Assembly: GCF_000023885.1 (NCBI RefSeq)
Contig: NC_013165.1
Coordinates: 930,001-994,000 of the forward strand
Length of the DNA: 64,000 bases
Direction: 5' to 3'
Source: Slackia heliotrinireducens DSM 20476
Lineage (GTDB): Bacteria > Actinomycetota > Coriobacteriia > Coriobacteriales > Eggerthellaceae
Part shown: one piece after another, positions 33,319 through 47,234 of the stretch
Layout: the number at the start of each line of letters is the position of its first letter
How positions within the stretch are numbered: the stretch's first letter is position 1
Notes under the pieces: model-generated
Databases searched by the model: none
The model's input: the letters and a program-made list of their open reading frames with translations, nothing else
Told to the model about the DNA's origin: nothing
Translations under genes and position numbers: made by a program

Positions 33319-33350
33319 AGGCGCCTTCTCGGTCGCTTCCGAGGCGCCTT
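33319..33350. other. Orphan hairpin in the gap between tRNA-Ala and mrp
   Basis: AAGGCGCC (33319-33326) and GGCGCCTT (33343-33350). No gene ends here on either strand. It may end a small transcript reading rightward from a TATAAC box at about 33285. The transcript is speculative. Confidence 0.35.
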
Positions 33351-33410
33351 TCCTGTCATCGGTTCGCGTACAAATCGACGGGTGCTTCAAAGCGGGCCCT
33401 GCACCATAAG

Positions 33411-33440
33411 AAAAGGCCCGGCGCAATGGCCGGACCTTTG
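33411..33440 (-). terminator. Terminator after mrp
   Basis: AAGGTCCGGC and GCCGGGCCTTTT on the minus strand, ending in TTTTC, 24 bp after the mrp stop. Confidence 0.85.
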
Positions 33441-33464
33441 CAGAGCGCTCGTTTGAGGTTCAGA

Positions 33465-34295
33465 CTAGATGGCCTCGATGACGGTGTCCAGGGCGCCGTT
33501 CAGTTCAATGTCGTACACCTTGCCTGCGTCCACCATGGCTGCGAAGGACGGATTGATGGGCAGCGTGGCGGTGTGGGGGATGTCATAGTGCTTGGCGATC
33601 TCCTCCACCTGCGTCTCGCCAAAGATGGAGTGACGCTTGCCGCAGTCGGGGCACTCGAAGTAAGACATGTTCTCCACCAGGCCGACGACGGGAACATCGA
33701 GGTCCTTGGCCAGGTTGATGGCCTTGCCGACAATCATGCCGACCAAGCCTTGCGGAGCGGACACGCTGATGATGCCGTCAACGGGCAGCGTCTGCATGAC
33801 GGTCAGGAAGGCGTCGCTGGTTCCCGGAGGCATGTCGACCAGCAGGTAGTCGAGCTTGCCCCAGTTCACCTCGTTGAAGAACTGACGGATGATGCCGGTC
33901 AGAACCGGGCCGCGCCAAGCGACGGCGTCGTCTTCGCGGGGGAGCAGCAGGTTGGTGGAGATGATGCTGATGTCCTGGGTGGTGATGGCAGGGTTGATGC
34001 CCGTCTCGGTGCCGCGCAGGGGACCCTTGACGCCGAATGCCTTCGGGATGGAAGGACCGGTGACGTCGGCGTCCAGGATGCCGACGCTATAGCCGCGCTT
34101 GCGCAGTTCGGAAGCCAGCATACAGGTGACAAGCGTCTTGCCGACGCCGCCCTTGCCGCTGACCACGCCGATGACATGGTTGATGGTTGAAACGCTGTTG
34201 GGCGTAAGCTTTGCGGGAGCCGTGCGTTCGGAGCAGTCGCTGGAGCATCCGCCGCAGTTGTGGCCGCATGTAGCAGGGCTCTGTTGTTCAGGCAT
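33465..34295 (-). CDS. mrp: Mrp/Nbp35-family Fe-S cluster carrier ATPase
   Basis: 276 aa. The deviant Walker A is SGKGGVGKT, switch LLVDMPPGTSD, and the Fe-S CXXC motif is FECPDCGKRH. The N-terminus has a four-Cys cluster CGHNCGGCSSDC (CX3CX2CX3C), absent from the classical E. coli Mrp and reminiscent of the N-terminal ferredoxin-like cluster of Nbp35. Delivers [4Fe-4S] clusters to apo-proteins. The Fe-S-rich aconitase and pyruvate:ferredoxin oxidoreductase in this window are typical clients. AAGGGGG before the ATG. Confidence 0.93.
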   Translation of the reverse strand: MPEQQSPATCGHNCGGCSSDCSERTAPAKLTPNSVSTINHVIGVVSGKGGVGKTLVTCMLASELRKRGYSVGILDADVTGPSIPKAFGVKGPLRGTETGINPAITTQDISIISTNLLLPREDDAVAWRGPVLTGIIRQFFNEVNWGKLDYLLVDMPPGTSDAFLTVMQTLPVDGIISVSAPQGLVGMIVGKAINLAKDLDVPVVGLVENMSYFECPDCGKRHSIFGETQVEEIAKHYDIPHTATLPINPSFAAMVDAGKVYDIELNGALDTVIEAI

Positions 34296-34392
34296 GAAAT
34301 CCCCCTTCGTGTCATAACTCGTTTATATCCTTACGAATAATACCACTGTTTTCCAAAGTGAAAAGGAGCGTGCTTCTATTGATGTCGGTATG

Positions 34393-34421
34393 AAAAAAGA
34401 ACCCGACTTGCGGTCGGGTTC
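34393..34421 (-). terminator. Terminator after the class A PBP gene
   Basis: GAACCCGAC and GTCGGGTTC stem followed by TTTTTTC on the minus strand, 10 bp after the stop. Confidence 0.9.
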
Positions 34422-34430
34422 ATAGGATTG

Positions 34431-36602
34431 CTATTCGCCGGGTTCGGGTTCAGGCTCCGGTTCGGGCTCTGGCTCTGGTTCGGGCTCGGGCTCGGGCTCA
34501 GGCTCGGGCTCAGGCTCGGGCTCGGGCTCAGGCACCACGGCTGTGCCCGAGTCGTCGGACATGCCGGAGTCGGTTGACGTACCCGAGTCGTCGGATGTAT
34601 TGGAATCGGTGGACGTGGAGCTGTCCGTCTCGGTGGTTTCTTCTACTACCTCGTCGTAGTCCTCATCGTAATCCGTGTAGCTCGCCGACGAACGGTACGT
34701 GCTGTCGTATTCCGGATCGGGGGCGTAGGGGAAGTCTTCGATGTCATAGCCATCCAGGGCTGCAGACATGAAGTTGCGCCAAACGTCCTGCGCCCAAGTT
34801 GCCGAATGCTGGTCGCCGTTGTCGCGCTGGCCCACCCACACAGCGGTGGAAAGCTGAGGCGTGTAGCCGCAGAACCAGATGTCGCGAGCGTCTTCGGAGG
34901 TGCCGGTCTTGCCTGCCGCCACCTGGCCGCTCGGCAGCGCGGCGGCGTTGGCCGTGCCGATCGACTTGGTGATGACGCCTTCGAGCACCCTGGTGACCGC
35001 ATATGCGACGGATTCGGAAATGACCTGCTCGCCTTCGGAGCCTTCGCTCAGATCCTCGATCACGTTGCCGTTGGCGTCGGTAATCGTCACGATGGCGACG
35101 GGCTCGTGATGGACGCCGCCAGCCGCCAATGTGCCGTAGGCGCTAGCCATCTGCGTGGTGTTCACACCGAAAACGCCCAGCGTGATGGTGGGGTAGGGCT
35201 GCAGCGAATCCTCGTTGAGTCCCATGCGGTTTGCTATCTCGATGACGGAGGACGGCGAGACGCCACCTTCGTCGGTTACCAGACGAATGAAGCCGGTGTT
35301 CGACGAGACGGCGATCATGTCGGCGATACTCTTGACGCCGTAGTCATGCCTCATGAAGTTGTTGAACGTGGTTCCCTGGTAGACGTAGGGCGTGCTGCAG
35401 TCCATGTACGTGGTGTTGGGGTTGATGCCCTGTTCGACCGCGGCGGTTAGCGTGAACGTCTTGAACGACGAACCCGCCTGGCGTCCCTCGGCGGACGTGG
35501 CGATGTTGAACTGGTCTGCACCGTAGCTGCGGCCGCCGATCATGGCCTTGATGAATCCGGTGTGGGGATCGATGCAGGTCATGGCGATTTCCGCATCGTC
35601 ATACATGGTGCCCAGATCGTATTCCTCGTCGACCGCGGCCTGCGCGTACTCCTGCATTTCGGGATCGATACTGGTGACGACCGTCAAACCGCCCTTGAAC
35701 ACCACATCGCTGCTGTACTCGCTGACCAGGGTGTCGCGAACGTAACTGGTGAACCAGGGGTACATGTAGATGCCGTCGTCGGAGTCGCGGACCTGCACGT
35801 CAAGGTTCAGATCCTCGGCCTTGGACGCATCGTATTCCTCCTGCGTGATCACGTGGTTGGAGAGCATACGGGAAAGAACCAGGTTGCGGCGGGAAAGCGC
35901 GTTGTCCGGGTTGAGCACCGGATTGTACAGCGTGGGGGAGTTGGGGATGCCGATGAGCGTTGCCGCCTGGGCGATGGTCAGGTCGGCGGCAGTGGTGTTG
36001 AAGTAGTGCTCGGCGGCGGCTTCGATACCGTAGCAGCCGTCGCCGTAGTTGATGGTGTTGAGGTACATCATCAAGATGGTGTCTTTGTCGTAAATCTTCT
36101 CGAGCTGGATGGCCAGTTCCATCTCGCGGACCTTACGCTTGAACGTAATGTCGTTCATCTCGTCGGAAATCAGCGTGTTACGCACGAACTGCTGCGTGAT
36201 GGTGGAGGCGCCTTCTTGGCCACCGGTCATGTTCACGTAGATGGCGCGGATGATGCCCTGGGGGTCGATGCCCTGGTGCTCGTAGAAGCGTTCGTCCTCT
36301 GTCGCCACCGTACCGTCGATGACATAGGGGCTCACCTGGTCGATGGTGACGGGGATGCGGTCTTCCAGATACAGCTCGGCGAGGACCGTGGTGCCGTCGT
36401 TCGCGAGAATCGTGGTTTTCTGGGCCAGCTCGAAAGCGCTTGCGTCGTTGACGTCGGGCAGGTCGGCCGTCCAGTTGTCATACAGGGACCAGGCTGCCTG
36501 GTAAACGCCGTAGCAAACTGCGGCGATCGAAACGATGATGAACGTCAGCGTGATGAGTCCTGGACGGACATGTGCTTCGCGTTGCTTTCTTCTTGATTTC
36601 AA
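34431..36602 (-). CDS. Class A penicillin-binding protein (PBP1A-like) with (Pro-Glu)n tail
   Basis: 723 aa from TTG 36602, chosen because AGAGGTG lies 8 nt upstream and it leaves a short basic cytoplasmic tail before the membrane anchor (GLITLTFIIVSIAAVCYGVY). An ATG 37 codons earlier is an alternative. GT51 transglycosylase: ATEDERFYEHQGID, GASTITQQFVRN. Transpeptidase: SSFK (AGSSFKTF), SSN (AVSSNTGF) and KTGT (AAGKTGTSEDARD). After the enzyme core comes an Asp/Ser/Thr linker and a C-terminal run of about 17 Pro-Glu pairs. Polymerises and cross-links peptidoglycan on the outer face of the membrane. Confidence 0.92.
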   Translation of the reverse strand: MKSRRKQREAHVRPGLITLTFIIVSIAAVCYGVYQAAWSLYDNWTADLPDVNDASAFELAQKTTILANDGTTVLAELYLEDRIPVTIDQVSPYVIDGTVATEDERFYEHQGIDPQGIIRAIYVNMTGGQEGASTITQQFVRNTLISDEMNDITFKRKVREMELAIQLEKIYDKDTILMMYLNTINYGDGCYGIEAAAEHYFNTTAADLTIAQAATLIGIPNSPTLYNPVLNPDNALSRRNLVLSRMLSNHVITQEEYDASKAEDLNLDVQVRDSDDGIYMYPWFTSYVRDTLVSEYSSDVVFKGGLTVVTSIDPEMQEYAQAAVDEEYDLGTMYDDAEIAMTCIDPHTGFIKAMIGGRSYGADQFNIATSAEGRQAGSSFKTFTLTAAVEQGINPNTTYMDCSTPYVYQGTTFNNFMRHDYGVKSIADMIAVSSNTGFIRLVTDEGGVSPSSVIEIANRMGLNEDSLQPYPTITLGVFGVNTTQMASAYGTLAAGGVHHEPVAIVTITDANGNVIEDLSEGSEGEQVISESVAYAVTRVLEGVITKSIGTANAAALPSGQVAAGKTGTSEDARDIWFCGYTPQLSTAVWVGQRDNGDQHSATWAQDVWRNFMSAALDGYDIEDFPYAPDPEYDSTYRSSASYTDYDEDYDEVVEETTETDSSTSTDSNTSDDSGTSTDSGMSDDSGTAVVPEPEPEPEPEPEPEPEPEPEPEPEPEPEPEPGE

Positions 36603-36772
36603 AACAAACACCTCTAACGATTGGCCAAATAGTAGTTGCAGGTCAATGTGCTGGTCGATCGGACAGCGAGCTTTGCCGAAAAGCCATGCTGTATTCTTGT
36701 TTTTATCTGTCACACAATACCAGAAGCGGTAATATGCGCAAAAGCTGCAAGGCCTTTCGTTAGGAAAATTTC

Positions 36773-39250
36773 ATGGTCAATCCGTACCGCTCGCTCGAGC
36801 TTTTGGCCCCTGCAGGCGATATGACGTGCTTGCACGCTGCCGTGTTGGCAGGCGCGCAAGCGGTATATCTTGGTCTGGGGGAGTTCAACGCACGACGCGG
36901 AGCAGACAATTTCACATTGGAGAATCTGGGGGAAGCGTGTGATTTCGCGCATCTCCATGGCACGCGCGTCTTTTTGACGGTGAATGTCGTCATCCTTCCT
37001 GATGAGACGGAACGTGCGTTGGACCTGGTCCGTCAGGCCTGGCTGCGCGGTATCGACGCGGTCATCGTGCAGGATCTGGGCCTGGCGTCGGAAATCGGCC
37101 GCACCATGCCGGAGGTGGAGATGCATCTCTCGACGCAGGCCAACACACATGACGAAGACGGCGTGCGGGCGGCGTGGGCTCTGGGCATGAGCCGCGTCAC
37201 CTTCGCCCGCGAACTGACGCTTTCGGAGATCTCTGACCTGTCCGATATTGCCCATGAGTTGGGCATGACCACCGAATCCTTCGGGCACGGCGCACTGTGC
37301 GTGTGCTATTCCGGGCAGTGTTTCATGAGCTCCATGATCGGCGGGCGCTCTGCAAATCGGGGCATGTGCGCCCAGGCGTGCCGTCTGCCGTATACGCTCG
37401 AAAACGAGGCGGGCGAAGAACTTCCTTCCGACGGCGAGCATCTGCTGTCGCCGAAGGACCTGGCCACCATCGATATGCTGCCGGAAATCGCCGTTACCGG
37501 TGTGGACAGCCTCAAGATCGAAGGCCGCATGAAGTCGCCCGAATACGTCTGGACCGTCGTGGGCCTGTATCGACGGGTTCTGGACAGGCTGGCGCAGGAC
37601 TTCGACGAGCGGTTTCCTGGCGGGGAGTGCTCAATCGAAGATGTGCTTGCCGCCGGGCACGGCGAAGGCGTCGTCCCGACCGCCGATGAGCTGCGCATGC
37701 TGGCGGAGGCGTTCACTCGCGGGTTCACCCATGCATATATGGAACGCGCGCGCGACAACGGCATTATGAGTTACACCAGGCCCAACAACCGCGGCGTGTT
37801 CGTCGGCCGCGTGGCCGATGTGCGTGATGGCGAAGTCGTGGTTGCGTCTGATATCGAGCTGCACGCAGGCGACCTAGTTGAATTTTGGACGAACAAGGGC
37901 CGATTCGCCGTTTCCGTGTCCGAGCAGAGTTTCCTGGGCGGTGGCGAATACCTGCTTCCGGTGGAAGATCGCGTCCACAAGGGGGATCGCGTGTTCCGTG
38001 TTCGCAGCGCCGAGCTGGCGTTCGTGGACGATTCTGATGCCGGGCTGGTGCCTGTCGAAGGCACGGTCCGCCTCCGCATAGGCGAGCCTCTTACTATCGA
38101 ATTTGCTTGCCAGGGTGTCGACGTCCGGTTCGAAGGCGCCGTTGTCGAGGCGGCCCGGACCAAGGCCGTTTCTGCCGAAGAGGTGTACGACCATATCGAC
38201 CGGTTCGGAAACACGTCGTTCTACTTGGACGCCCTCCACATCGACCTGGATGACGGCGTAGGCATCGGCTTCTCGGCTCTGCACAAGGCCCGCACGAAAG
38301 CCCTTAACCAGTTGAAAGATGCCCTGCTGGCGTCCTATCGCATGCGCTCGCTGCCCAAGCCCGAACCTCGCGACAAGAAACGCCGTCCCGCTGTTTCGGA
38401 CATCACCGTTGCAGCCATCGCGACCAATCCTGCGTGCGCACGGGCCGCTAAGCGAGCGGGTGCGGATGCGGTTTACGTGCCCGTCCTGAACGTGAAGCGG
38501 GGCACGGCCACGCTCAAGGGCGTGCTGACCGATTCGCCTGAGCAGGCCGGATACCCCGGGCGTCGCACCACGGTCATGCCCGTGGTGGACAAAGACCCGC
38601 TCAATCGCGACGAGGCCGTGGACTACTGGTCGTACGCCAAAGAGGATAAGCCGCTTTACGTGGAGAACCTCGGCCAGCTGCTGAAGGCCCCTGAGGTCGG
38701 GGCGGTTCCCGAGGTGGGGCCGCATATCCCCATCACGAATGCTTGGTCTTTGGACGTCGCGTCGTTGCTGGGCGCCCGACGCGTGTGGCTCTCGCCTGAG
38801 CTGACCCTGCGCCAGATAGCCGATCTGAGCACGAATTCCCCCGTGGAACTGGGCCTTACTGTCTACGGATATCAGGAGCTCATGACCACCGAGCATTGCC
38901 TGCTCATGAGCCAGGGCCCCTGCAATCAGAAGTGCGGCGAATGCCCCCGCCGGCGTGAGGCTCGCTACTTCAAGGACCGCAAGGGGTACCGCTTCCCGAT
39001 TGTCACAGACGCTTGCGGGCGAAGCCACCTGTACAATGCTGTAGCCTTGGATGCGGCGCACCTGCTTCCGGAGCTAATCGAGGCGGGGGTAACCAGTTTC
39101 ATGGTCGATGCGACGCTTCTGGATGCCGACGAGACGGCGGAGGCCGTCGCCCGCGTGTGCCGAGCGCGTTCTCTGGCTCTCAACGGCGGCCAGAAGGTCG
39201 ACAAGCTTCGTGGAAAAACGACGGGGCACCTGTTCCGAGCCGTTCAATAG
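36773..39250 (+). CDS. U32 peptidase family protein (RlhA/TrhP-like) with DUF3656-type C-terminus
   Basis: 825 aa. The N-terminal U32 domain has ELLAPAGDMTCLHAAVLAGAQAVYLGL and the Cys-rich motif GALCVCYSGQCFMSS...NRGMCAQACR. The long C-terminal region ends in SQGPCNQKCGECPRR. Members RlhA and TrhP hydroxylate cytidine in 23S rRNA and uridine 34 in tRNA using prephenate. Others are annotated as collagenase-like peptidases. RNA hydroxylation is the better-supported role for the long, Cys-rich type. Divergent from the PBP gene. The exact RNA target cannot be told from sequence alone. Confidence 0.85.
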   Translation: MVNPYRSLELLAPAGDMTCLHAAVLAGAQAVYLGLGEFNARRGADNFTLENLGEACDFAHLHGTRVFLTVNVVILPDETERALDLVRQAWLRGIDAVIVQDLGLASEIGRTMPEVEMHLSTQANTHDEDGVRAAWALGMSRVTFARELTLSEISDLSDIAHELGMTTESFGHGALCVCYSGQCFMSSMIGGRSANRGMCAQACRLPYTLENEAGEELPSDGEHLLSPKDLATIDMLPEIAVTGVDSLKIEGRMKSPEYVWTVVGLYRRVLDRLAQDFDERFPGGECSIEDVLAAGHGEGVVPTADELRMLAEAFTRGFTHAYMERARDNGIMSYTRPNNRGVFVGRVADVRDGEVVVASDIELHAGDLVEFWTNKGRFAVSVSEQSFLGGGEYLLPVEDRVHKGDRVFRVRSAELAFVDDSDAGLVPVEGTVRLRIGEPLTIEFACQGVDVRFEGAVVEAARTKAVSAEEVYDHIDRFGNTSFYLDALHIDLDDGVGIGFSALHKARTKALNQLKDALLASYRMRSLPKPEPRDKKRRPAVSDITVAAIATNPACARAAKRAGADAVYVPVLNVKRGTATLKGVLTDSPEQAGYPGRRTTVMPVVDKDPLNRDEAVDYWSYAKEDKPLYVENLGQLLKAPEVGAVPEVGPHIPITNAWSLDVASLLGARRVWLSPELTLRQIADLSTNSPVELGLTVYGYQELMTTEHCLLMSQGPCNQKCGECPRRREARYFKDRKGYRFPIVTDACGRSHLYNAVALDAAHLLPELIEAGVTSFMVDATLLDADETAEAVARVCRARSLALNGGQKVDKLRGKTTGHLFRAVQ

Positions 39251-39326
39251 CGGTCAGAACCGTTCGGATGTGTTACCATAACCCGCACAAATTCGGCTTT
39301 TGCCAAGCGAATGTTCGATAAAGGAG

Positions 39327-40544
39327 ATGAGTCCGATAACCCCAGAAGAGCAACTCTACATCATCAAATCCGGCATTGATGCGGTTATTCCTGAAGATGC
39401 GCTGCTTGAAAAGCTCAAGCGCGGCAAGCCGCTTAACATCAAGCTCGGCGTCGATCCTACGGCCCCCGACATCCATCTGGGTCATGCAGTGCCGCTTCGT
39501 AAGCTGCGCCAGTTCCAGGATCTGGGCCATCGGGTCACGCTCATCATCGGAGATGGCACGGCGCTCATCGGCGACCCGTCCGGACGCAACAGCACCCGCC
39601 CGCAGCTTACCAAGGAGCAGGTTGCCGCGAACGCCCAGACCTATGTTGACCAAGCGTTCAAGATTCTCGATCCCGAGAAAACCGAGCTGAAGCATAATGC
39701 GGACTGGATTCTCGATTTGGACATGGCCAAGCTGCTCAGCCTTTTGAGCAACTTCACGGTCGCCCGCATTCTCGAACGCGACGACTTCCATAAGCGCTAT
39801 ACGGGTGGTCTTCCCATCGCGCTGCACGAGTTCCTTTATCCCGTTATGCAGGCATACGACTCCGTTGTCATCAATGCGGATGTGGAAATCGGCGGTTCCG
39901 ACCAGCTTTTCAACCTGCTTGCAGGACGCGAACTCATGGAGAAGCTCGGCATGGAGCCTCAGGTCGCATTGACCCTCCCCCTGCTGGAGGGCACCGACGG
40001 CGTGCGGAAGATGTCCAAGAGCTACGGCAACTACATCGGGTTGACCGATGAACCAAACGACATGTTCGGCAAGATCATGAGCATCCCCGACGAGCTCATG
40101 ATTAAGTACTACCGCCTCGCTTCCACGGTCGAAGTTGCACAGATCGACGAGATAGAGGCCGGCCTTGCCAACGACGAGCTGCATCCGAACAAGGTGAAGC
40201 GTGCTCTAGCCCGCAATATTGTTGAGGCGTATTACGACGAAGCTGCCGCGCAGGCCGCCGAGTCCGACTTCGACCTCAAGTTCAAGGAACATGGCTTCCC
40301 CGAGGACGCTCCCGTCGTTGAAGCCGATCTGACGCCCGGCGAAGACGGCACGGTTTACTTCGCGAAAATCATCGTAGAGGCCAAGGCCGCCCAATCCGTT
40401 TCGGAGGCGCGTCGTCTCATCGATGGTGGCGGCGTGAAGGTCAACGGAACCGCTCTCCCCGCGAAGTCCTATTACGTGACGCCCGAAACGGTAGCGCATG
40501 CCCAGGTTCAAGTGGGGAAGAAGAAATTCTTCAAGCTCGCTTAG
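39327..40544 (+). CDS. tyrS: Tyrosyl-tRNA synthetase
   Basis: 405 aa. HIGH motif as HLGH (DIHLGHAVPLRKL), KMSKS as RKMSKSYGNY, and a C-terminal S4 domain (SVSEARRLIDGGGVKVNG). The start is not well defined: the AAAGGAG at 39320 directly abuts ATG 39327, a spacing too short for normal initiation, but no better codon is visible nearby. The TTG at 39300 is the alternative in frame. Charges tRNA-Tyr. Confidence 0.95.
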   Translation: MSPITPEEQLYIIKSGIDAVIPEDALLEKLKRGKPLNIKLGVDPTAPDIHLGHAVPLRKLRQFQDLGHRVTLIIGDGTALIGDPSGRNSTRPQLTKEQVAANAQTYVDQAFKILDPEKTELKHNADWILDLDMAKLLSLLSNFTVARILERDDFHKRYTGGLPIALHEFLYPVMQAYDSVVINADVEIGGSDQLFNLLAGRELMEKLGMEPQVALTLPLLEGTDGVRKMSKSYGNYIGLTDEPNDMFGKIMSIPDELMIKYYRLASTVEVAQIDEIEAGLANDELHPNKVKRALARNIVEAYYDEAAAQAAESDFDLKFKEHGFPEDAPVVEADLTPGEDGTVYFAKIIVEAKAAQSVSEARRLIDGGGVKVNGTALPAKSYYVTPETVAHAQVQVGKKKFFKLA

Positions 40545-40568
40545 CCGCAATTCCCATAAGCCTGATGG

Positions 40569-40604
40569 AGCCCCGCAGTGCACATACGCTGCGGGGCTTC
40601 TTGT
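40569..40604 (+). terminator. Terminator after tyrS
   Basis: AGCCCCGCAG and CTGCGGGGCT stem (40569-40578, 40589-40598) followed by TCTTGT. Confidence 0.85.
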
Positions 40605-40858
40605 ATAACTAGCCGAAAAGCATTTCGATGCATACTATATATAGATAGAGCAGTTCCACATATAGTTAGGAAAACAAGTTGCTATCGACAATGCCGATAC
40701 CCTTCGACATCGCGTAAAGCAGCGCCAGAACTTGGTTCAAAATGCTTGATTTCACGAATATGTAGGAAATATGAACGATTGTTAGAGCGTCAATTAACCA
40801 GCTCATCAGGGATTTTAAAACAGGTAAGAAAAATTCTCATCTAAAAACGAATTTGTGC
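40605..40858. other. AT-rich region upstream of the rRNA promoter
   Basis: No gene seen. Clearly richer in A and T than its surroundings, with A/T tracts up to the -35, as expected for UP-element and Fis-like activation regions of rRNA promoters. Confidence 0.5.
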
Positions 40859-40887
40859 TTGACTCGGGCGGGGGAGGCGCGTAATAT
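40859..40887 (+). promoter_or_regulatory. rRNA operon promoter
   Basis: TTGACT (40859-40864), 17 bp, TAATAT (40882-40887), followed by a GC-rich discriminator as in stringently controlled promoters. Confidence 0.88.
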
Positions 40888-40930
40888 GTTCACTCGCGCC
40901 GCGGGGCGGTACGACCGCCGCGGGCGACGC

Positions 40931-40966
40931 CGGGGCCGAAAGGCCCGGGGGCACCTTGAAAACCGG
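40931..40966 (+). promoter_or_regulatory. Hairpin plus boxA-like antitermination signal in the rRNA leader
   Basis: A GGGCC...GGCCC hairpin is followed by GCACCTTGAAAACC (40951-40964). The same core GCACCTTGAAA recurs at 42776-42786 in the 16S-23S spacer, again after a hairpin. Placement in leader and spacer is that of boxB-boxA antitermination sites. Confidence 0.55.
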
Positions 40967-41122
40967 ATACTGTGACGCAAGCGAATTCAAGCGAATCTTT
41001 GATCAATTTTGTACAGACTAACAACCTAGTCTTTCCTTTGGAACAAGCAAACGAAGACAGGCCAGTCGAACGGAGAACCGAACAGAACGAAGGGCGGGGC
41101 CCGAAGGCCCCGCCTCAACATT

Positions 41123-42635
<1,513 letters not shown>

Positions 42636-42982
42636 CTAGGGAGAGCCCAAGCTCGAACATAGAGAGCGATTCCGCGCGCCGGAGGGGATGCGTTTCTCCG
42701 TGCCCCCGGCCGGCACCCGCTTGGATGCGCCTTGCGCGCAGCGTCCGGTTTTCAGGGTCGCCCCCGAGAAGGCGGGCACCTTGAAAGTCGCATAGCGTTG
42801 ATTTTTCCGAAAATCATGCGAAACATCATCAGTTCTTGACTGCAAAGTATAAGGACCTGCGGATGTTCGCATCTTTCAGAAGCGAATCTAGATCAATTTT
42901 CCGATCGAAACGAACAACTTGTTCTATCCGTAACACATTGAATCGTTACATGCGTGCGGGCCGGGGCCATGCGGCCCCGGCG
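42636..42982 (+). other. 16S-23S internal spacer without tRNA
   Basis: About 347 nt. No tRNA-Ile or tRNA-Ala is present. Contains the second boxA-like GCACCTTGAAA and inverted sequences near both ends that would form the 23S processing stem. Confidence 0.8.
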
Positions 42983-45961
<2,979 letters not shown>

Positions 45962-46064
45962 GGACCCCGCGAGGGGGCCCGCACGGCATGTGATGCGAAC
46001 AGGTTGGAAGGATTCGGAGCGACGCTATGCGGCCCTCAGGGCGCCTGTCTCGAAGAGCGCCCCT

Positions 46065-46182
46065 CGCGAGCGCGGCCACGGAGGCGGGGATCACCCGACC
46101 CCATTCCGAACTCGGCAGTTAAGCCCGCCATCGCCGAAAGTACTGCGGAGGAAGTCCGTGGGAGGATAGGACGCCGCGCTCG
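46065..46182 (+). rRNA. 5S ribosomal RNA
   Basis: Core CCCATTCCGAACTCGGCAGT and GTGGGAGGATAGGACGCCGC. The terminal sequences CGCGAGCGCGG and CCGCGCTCGCG pair to form helix I and the processing stem. Ends approximate. Confidence 0.93.
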
Positions 46183-46204
46183 CGAGGGGCACTTTTGCCT
46201 TTGA

Positions 46205-46240
46205 AGGGGGATTCCCGAAACGGGGTCCCCCCTTCTGTTT
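46205..46240 (+). terminator. Terminator of the rRNA operon
   Basis: AAGGGGG and CCCCCTT arms with inner pairing ATTCCCG/CGGGGT around AAA, then a T-rich CTGTTTTAG. Confidence 0.85.
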
Positions 46241-46463
46241 TAGGGCCCGTGCCGCCGCCTGGTTTTACGCCGGGCGTTTTCTTTTTTGACCTATAAATGT
46301 ATGTTGCCGCAGTCGCAAACAGAATGTGCATTTTATTCCGAGGGATTGTTTTGGTACAACGTTGGATGATGTTTCGGTGTCATCTATCTGCGTATTTAGG
46401 TCTATCCATATTGTCTGTGTATAATACTTAACGTAAAACGATGCTAAACATAGAGGACTGATT

Positions 46464-47066
46464 ATGACTGAACCTACTGGGGATAAGCATGCTGTTGCCC
46501 TTGCGGCTATGGGCGATCCCAATCTTCTGAGCGAGCTCGTATCCAATCTCGGAAGCTCATCTCGGCGATTACGCCAGAATTCTGCTTCGGCTATTACGGA
46601 AGTTGCGAATGCTGATGCAAATTTGCTCGCGGATCACATTTCCAGCATTGCTGCTGCACTGAGTCGCCATGAAGCTCAGACGCGCTGGGAATGCCTCGAT
46701 GCCCTGACGCTTCTTGTGGACGTGGATTCCCGAGCCTGTGAAAAGGCTATTGTCGGCGCTGATGCGGCCTTGTTTGACGAAGGACCTGGCACGTTGCATC
46801 TTTCCGCAATGCGTTTCCTCTGCAAACTGGGTGCTACAACGCAAAAACGTAGCGAAAAGACCTGGGATTACATCGACGAGGCCATCCAGTGCTACCACGG
46901 CGACCCGGAGTTTTACGAAATGCTGAACGCCGTCATCGGCTTCTCGAAAGGAGCTTTGGCGCCCTCCGTTAAGCGAGGTCTGAAAGAACGCATGGTCTTC
47001 GATGCCGAAAACGCTAAAGGCCTGCTCCAGCGCCGCGCGCAGGAAATCATCGATAATCTTGCATAG
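46464..47066 (+). CDS. HEAT/ARM-repeat-like hypothetical protein
   Basis: 200 aa, all helical. Helix pairs such as LLSELVSNLGSSSRRLRQNSASAITEVA and LADHISSIAAALSRHEAQTRWECLDALTLLVDVD resemble HEAT repeats, which usually mediate protein or nucleic-acid contacts. Cytoplasmic, with no catalytic motif. A TATAAT box (46420-46425) lies upstream, GAGG precedes the ATG, and a terminator follows, so it is a single-gene unit. Function unknown. Confidence 0.75.
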   Translation: MTEPTGDKHAVALAAMGDPNLLSELVSNLGSSSRRLRQNSASAITEVANADANLLADHISSIAAALSRHEAQTRWECLDALTLLVDVDSRACEKAIVGADAALFDEGPGTLHLSAMRFLCKLGATTQKRSEKTWDYIDEAIQCYHGDPEFYEMLNAVIGFSKGALAPSVKRGLKERMVFDAENAKGLLQRRAQEIIDNLA

Positions 47067-47070
47067 ATTC

Positions 47071-47097
47071 AGCCGGTTCGCCGGCTTTCTTTTTTTT
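47071..47097 (+). terminator. Terminator after the HEAT-like gene
   Basis: AGCCGG, loop TTCG, CCGGCT, then a long T-run. Confidence 0.92.
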
Positions 47098-47234
47098 GGT
47101 AACGCTATGAACCCATTTACCAGAATGCAACAAACGCAGACTATCACCTGTGGTTTGATAGAATATAGTGTCATTCACTGCGGGTTCAGGGGAGTCTGCA
47201 GCAAGGTGCATTTGTGGTTATAGGAGGTAGGGGC

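Noticed and set aside
42636-42982. Spacer tRNA genes between 16S and 23S
   Set aside because: No cloverleaf or T-loop sequence could be found in the spacer.
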